NCBI GenBank assembly: GCA_031423615.1
Contig: JANPFV010000127.1
Span: 1-8,364 of the forward strand
Reading direction: 5' to 3'
From: JADLGJ01 sp031423615
GTDB lineage: Bacteria; Omnitrophota; Gorgyraeia; Zapsychrales; JANLHA01
DNA: 8,364 bases
Positions 6,126-8,364 of the stretch are shown in pieces. The notes beneath the pieces were generated by a model that was given only the letters and a program-made list of their open reading frames with translations, was not told where the DNA came from and ran no database searches. Each line of letters begins with the position of its first letter. The first letter of the stretch is position 1. The translations under genes were made by a program, and so were the position numbers.

Positions 6126-6396
6126 TAAGAAGGCTTTCTTTTGTAATATTTGATGACCGTAAAAAAACAGCGGTAAACAAAATGACATTGAAAATATTAT
6201 ACGTCCGCCAGACAATGTCTTGCGATTTAAATCCCGATGGTGCCATAAGGACAACACAGACCCAAACGCCCACGGCCCAGGCCAGGGAAATGTCCCGGGA
6301 AGACTTGCGTTTGATTATTTTTAAAATGAGCGGGATGTTCCAAAAAGGCAAAATGATCGCCGCAATCAGACCCAGGTGTTCAAAAATATTTTGCAT
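6125..6396 (-). CDS. PQ-loop / SemiSWEET-like membrane protein, frame disrupted at T7
   Basis: Encodes a small three-helix inner-membrane protein of the PQ-loop type: helices about 4-26, 37-52 and 66-84, with loop IPLILKIIKRKSSRDIS after the first helix. Members near 90 residues dimerise and often carry small sugars or similar solutes; the substrate here is unknown. As given, the frame is intact only to about 6160, then runs on to 6040 deep inside era with a polar, unconvincing tail. Shifting by -1 (or adding one T) in the seven-T run at 6161-6167 gives the ending T-V-I-K-Y-Y-K-R-K-P-S and a TAA at 6127-6125 that overlaps the era ATG. This makes a 90-residue product of typical length. Start chosen: ATG at 6396 with GGAG twelve bases upstream; the GTG at 6414 is an alternative. 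Membrane type is fairly sure; precise family is less so. Confidence 0.75.
6160..6167 (-). other. Slippery T-run (T TTT TTA) at the frame break
   Basis: Read in the gene's frame the minus strand is GCT GTT TTT TTA CGG, so T TTT TTA fits the X XXY YYZ pattern for -1 ribosomal slippage. The seven T are at 6167-6161 and the A at 6160. It lies precisely where the reading frame must change to reach the TAATG junction with era. A run of this kind is also prone to sequencing indels and to RNA polymerase slippage. I see no clear stem or pseudoknot in the A/T-rich bases just downstream and no Shine-Dalgarno-like stimulator just upstream. Confidence 0.55.
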
Positions 6397-6450
6397 ATTA
6401 TTAAAAATCTCCACGTTTTAAACACTGAGCCTGACAAAAATCAATAAGGC

Positions 6451-7353
6451 TTAGTAAGTCATAAAACTCAGTAGTTCTTTTTTTCTTTTCTCGACCTTGT
6501 CTACGGTCAACAGAGCGGTTTTTTCATTGCCGAAACCCTGCACATTAAAGGAAGCCATGGTAATCCCGTAAAGGACGGCGGTCTTTAACGTTTTTTCGTT
6601 TATTTTGTTGGCCCTAGTCAAATACCCCATGACCCCGCCGGCAAACGTATCCCCCGCGCCCGTCGGATCAACGACTTCATCGACCGGGTAAGCCGGAAAA
6701 GAAAATTTTACTTTGTCACTGTAAAACAGAACACCGTGTTCACCCTTTTTAATAATGACGAGTTCCGGGCCAAAACGGCGCAAAGCCTTGGCGGCTTTTA
6801 TCAAATTCTGCTCGCCGGTTAAAGCGCGAGCTTCGCCATCATTCGCAACAAAAAGATTAACACGTTTCATCAAATTTAATAGAGAAGGTTTTTTATGGGT
6901 GATCCAGAGGTTCATACTGTCTAAACCGAGGAGTTTAGGTTTTTTTATCATAGCCAGAAGGCCCATCTGGATATCCGGATCGATGTTAGCCAAAAAAACA
7001 TTTGGGATGCCGCGCTGATGATTCGCCACGTGGGGATCAAAACCGATCAAAACGCCTAATTCCGTCGCGAGTGTCAAGGCCGTATTCAAGTCTTCCTTTT
7101 TGTATTCGCCTTCCCAGCGAAAACTTTTTCCTTCACCGACTTTCAGCGAGGAAAGGTCAATGCCTTTGCGCTTTAAAAACCGTATATGCGCTTGCGGAAA
7201 ATCCTGGCCCACGACAGCCACCAGATGAACATCGGTAAAAAGCCGCGCGCTCATGGCTAAATGTGTGGCGGACCCGCCGAGCATATCGCGCCGCTCGCCG
7301 TGTGGCGTTTTAACATTGTCTAAAGCGACCGTACCCAAAACCAAAAGACTCAT
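6451..7353 (-). CDS. PfkB-family sugar or nucleoside kinase
   Basis: A 300-residue ribokinase-fold kinase that transfers phosphate from ATP to a hydroxyl of a sugar, nucleoside or related compound in the cytosol. The N-terminal substrate region holds MLGGSATHLAMSARL (24-38), and G-Q-D (49-51) is also typical. The C-terminal PfkB signature is DPTGAGDTFAGG (229-240), with anion-hole glycines and catalytic base D235. IKKGEHGVLFY (201-211) is the usual strand before it. Length is normal (about 300). The substrate cannot be read from sequence; candidates include a nucleoside or a pentose or hexose. Start: ATG at 7353 preceded by AAGGAAGG, 12 bases after the yjbQ stop. It lies 54 bases before the PQ-loop gene, so a sugar-related partnership with that putative transporter is possible but unproven. 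Confidence 0.9.
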   Translation of the reverse strand: MSLLVLGTVALDNVKTPHGERRDMLGGSATHLAMSARLFTDVHLVAVVGQDFPQAHIRFLKRKGIDLSSLKVGEGKSFRWEGEYKKEDLNTALTLATELGVLIGFDPHVANHQRGIPNVFLANIDPDIQMGLLAMIKKPKLLGLDSMNLWITHKKPSLLNLMKRVNLFVANDGEARALTGEQNLIKAAKALRRFGPELVIIKKGEHGVLFYSDKVKFSFPAYPVDEVVDPTGAGDTFAGGVMGYLTRANKINEKTLKTAVLYGITMASFNVQGFGNEKTALLTVDKVEKRKKELLSFMTY

Positions 7354-7365
7354 ATCCTTCCTTTC

Positions 7366-7785
7366 TTATTCTCCGATGATTTTTATTAAAACCCTTTTCT
7401 TCCGACGACCGTCGAATTCGCCATAAAAAATCTGTTCCCACGGACCAAAATCCAATTTCCCATTCGTGATCGCCACCGTGACTTCCCGGCCCATGACCTG
7501 CCTCTTTAGATGCGCGTCAGCATTGTCCTCGCCGGTGTCATTGTGACGATACTGCGACGGCGGGCTATGAGGGGCCAACTTTTCCAGCCAAACATCATAA
7601 TCCTGCAATAATCCGCTTTCATCATCATTAATATAAACGCTGGCCGAAATATGCATGGCATTGACAAGACAGAATCCTTCTTTGATCTTACTCTTATCAA
7701 TGGCCGTCTGCACGTGCTCCGTAATATTGATATAAGCCCGACGGGTCTCGGTGTTAAACCACAGTTCTTCGCGGTAATGCTTCAT
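7366..7785 (-). CDS. yjbQ: YjbQ / UPF0047 family protein
   Basis: A 139-residue protein of the YjbQ/UPF0047 family (secondary thiamine-phosphate synthase family in some databases). Some members show weak thiamine-phosphate synthase activity, but the physiological role is unsettled. Family marks: H45 in VNAMHISASVYIND; H81 and H92 in the segment HNDTGEDNADAHLK (81-94); M-G-R-E-V-T-V-A-I-T-N-G-K-L (98-111); G-P-W-E-Q-I-F (114-120); and E-F-D-G-R-R (123-128). The three histidines probably form the metal- or anion-binding site. The CHTTAGLTINE-type motif of many members is replaced by NAMHISASVYIND, pointing to a distinct subfamily. I chose ATG at 7785 because AAAGGAG lies six bases upstream and the length fits the family; the open frame continues to 8010 but that part is unlike the family. 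First gene of the operon with pfkB, PQ-loop, era and nth. Confidence 0.92.
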   Translation of the reverse strand: MKHYREELWFNTETRRAYINITEHVQTAIDKSKIKEGFCLVNAMHISASVYINDDESGLLQDYDVWLEKLAPHSPPSQYRHNDTGEDNADAHLKRQVMGREVTVAITNGKLDFGPWEQIFYGEFDGRRKKRVLIKIIGE

Positions 7786-7809
7786 CGATGGCTCCTTTAA
7801 AACTTTTTT

Positions 7810-7818
7810 ATTGTAACA
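7810..7818 (-). promoter_or_regulatory. Extended -10 promoter candidate for the yjbQ-era-nth operon
   Basis: The minus strand reads TG-T-TACAAT (7818-7810), an extended -10 element with five of six matches to TATAAT. No good -35 box lies 16-18 bases upstream, which is tolerated by extended -10 promoters. Transcription would start near 7803, giving a short leader of about 18 bases that holds the AAAGGAG ribosome-binding site of yjbQ. Confidence 0.4.
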
Positions 7819-8057
7819 AATGTTCTCAGGATAAACAGTTCTTTTCCGGAGAGAATTGCGCGGAATCCCCGAAAAACTTTCGGGCATGAATCGGAAAGAA
7901 TCATTAAACGCGCTGTGCAAGTTCTGTTGATTCGAGGAGTCCTTTTTAGGCGAAGAACGCCATAGAGGCGCAAAACACATGAGCCTCAAATGGGCTCGTC
8001 GGATCAGCAAGAATCAATCCTAACGATAGATCAAAGCTTGCATACGGCGTCATTTAT
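7819..8057. other. Intergenic region with small hairpins between yjbQ and the Omp85 gene
   Basis: No gene is supported here. A frame continuous with yjbQ is open up to 8010, but its product shows no family-like sequence. Three small hairpins are seen: CCCGAAA/TTTCGGG with a three-base loop (about 7868-7884), CGCC/GGCG (about 7949-7961), and GAGCC/GGCTC (7981-7985 with 7993-7997). On the minus strand the last is followed by ATGTGTTTTG, so it may be a weak terminator for the Omp85 gene. The first has no T-run on either side. No tRNA or known small RNA was recognised. Confidence 0.4.
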
Positions 8058-8364
8058 CTAAAAAGCATGGTTGAGGCCCAACCAGAACCGCGGATGGTCT
8101 TCGCGGCTGTCTAAGATGGCTTGCGCCACATCAGCCCGGACGATCACTTTCTCGAAAAGATTCCCGATATTCACGGTAAAACGCAACCCGAACCCGACGT
8201 TTTTGTGCAGTGGAGACGAGTCTACAGCCGAAAACCACGCCTCGCCTACGTCGGAAAAAATGACGCCACCGATAGTCTCCAGCCCAAGAATATGATCCAA
8301 GAAAGAAATTCTTAAATTATCAAAAAAAGGAAAGCGATACTCCACGCTGCCCAAAAGCATATTC
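8058..8364 (-). CDS. Omp85 (BamA/TamA-like) outer-membrane protein, C-terminal part
   Basis: The last 102 or so codons of a beta-barrel protein whose 5' part lies beyond the right edge. Successive amphipathic strands are visible: L-L-G-S-V-E-Y-R-F-P-F, G-G-V-I-F-S-D-V-G-E-A-W, N-V-G-F-G-L-R-F-T-V, V-I-V-R-A-D-V-A and P-R-F-W-L-G-L-N-H-A-F. The pattern EYRFP, then F-x-D-x-G, then GxGLR, then R-x-D is that of the Omp85 barrel end, and the terminal Phe with alternating hydrophobics is the beta-signal read by the Bam machinery. It could be BamA itself (insertion of barrel proteins), TamA, or another surface-antigen protein of the superfamily; the POTRA domains needed to decide are outside the window. 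The ATG at 8360 is internal, since the frame continues to the edge and the strand begins before it. Confidence 0.85.
   Translation of the reverse strand, partial: NMLLGSVEYRFPFFDNLRISFLDHILGLETIGGVIFSDVGEAWFSAVDSSPLHKNVGFGLRFTVNIGNLFEKVIVRADVAQAILDSREDHPRFWLGLNHAF

Noticed and set aside
6126..6257. Upstream in-frame extension of era to 6257
   Set aside because: The extension is the coding region of the PQ-loop gene read in another frame; GTPase homology starts just after the ATG at 6125, which also makes the TAATG junction.
7786..8010. N-terminal extension of yjbQ by 75 codons
   Set aside because: The extension lacks family-like sequence, and an AAAGGAG site precedes the ATG at 7785, giving the normal family length.

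Overview
The window reads as a compact chromosomal segment of a Gram-negative bacterium, probably from a poorly cultured lineage. Every supported gene lies on the minus strand, so transcription runs from high to low coordinates. The C-terminal part of an Omp85-type outer-membrane barrel at the right edge shows there is an outer membrane. The set KamA, Ddl-like ligase, PRC-MgtE-N-CBS protein, Nth, Era, PfkB and YjbQ would fit an uncultured phylum such as Candidatus Omnitrophota or a deltaproteobacterial-type lineage. That placement is inference from gene content only.

Layout, right to left (direction of transcription). 8364-8058: the 3' end of a BamA/TamA-like gene, followed by about 270 bases of non-coding sequence with small hairpins and an extended -10 promoter. 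7785-3190: a likely operon of six genes. These are yjbQ (UPF0047), a PfkB sugar/nucleoside kinase, a 90-residue PQ-loop (SemiSWEET-like) membrane protein, era, nth, and a soluble PRC-barrel/MgtE-N/CBS protein. Spacing inside it is tight: 12 nt, 54 nt, a TAATG stop-start overlap, 51 nt, and 2 nt. 3189-2960: a 230-base gap holding a sigma70-like promoter and a U-tailed hairpin just before the next start codon. 2959-707: a two-gene unit of a Ddl-fold ATP-grasp ligase and lysine 2,3-aminomutase (KamA), separated by 30 bases. 686-172: a separately promoted small exported protein closed by a strong intrinsic terminator. 1-171: non-coding sequence with nested inverted repeats at the window edge.

Two points stand out. 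First, the PQ-loop gene is out of frame as given. A -1 shift at its T TTT TTA heptamer gives a normal 90-residue protein whose TAA overlaps the era ATG; without it the frame runs 86 bases into era. This could be a homopolymer error, a real mutation, transcriptional slippage or recoding. Second, KamA keeps all the lysine-specific active-site residues and sits directly behind an ATP-grasp ligase that has the Ddl metal-binding residues but not the usual Ddl N-terminal catalytic motif. This suggests a pathway that makes beta-lysine and ligates it to something, possibly controlled by attenuation in the ligase leader.

I saw no tRNA, rRNA, CRISPR array, insertion sequence or prophage gene. Most of the window is ordinary housekeeping DNA.
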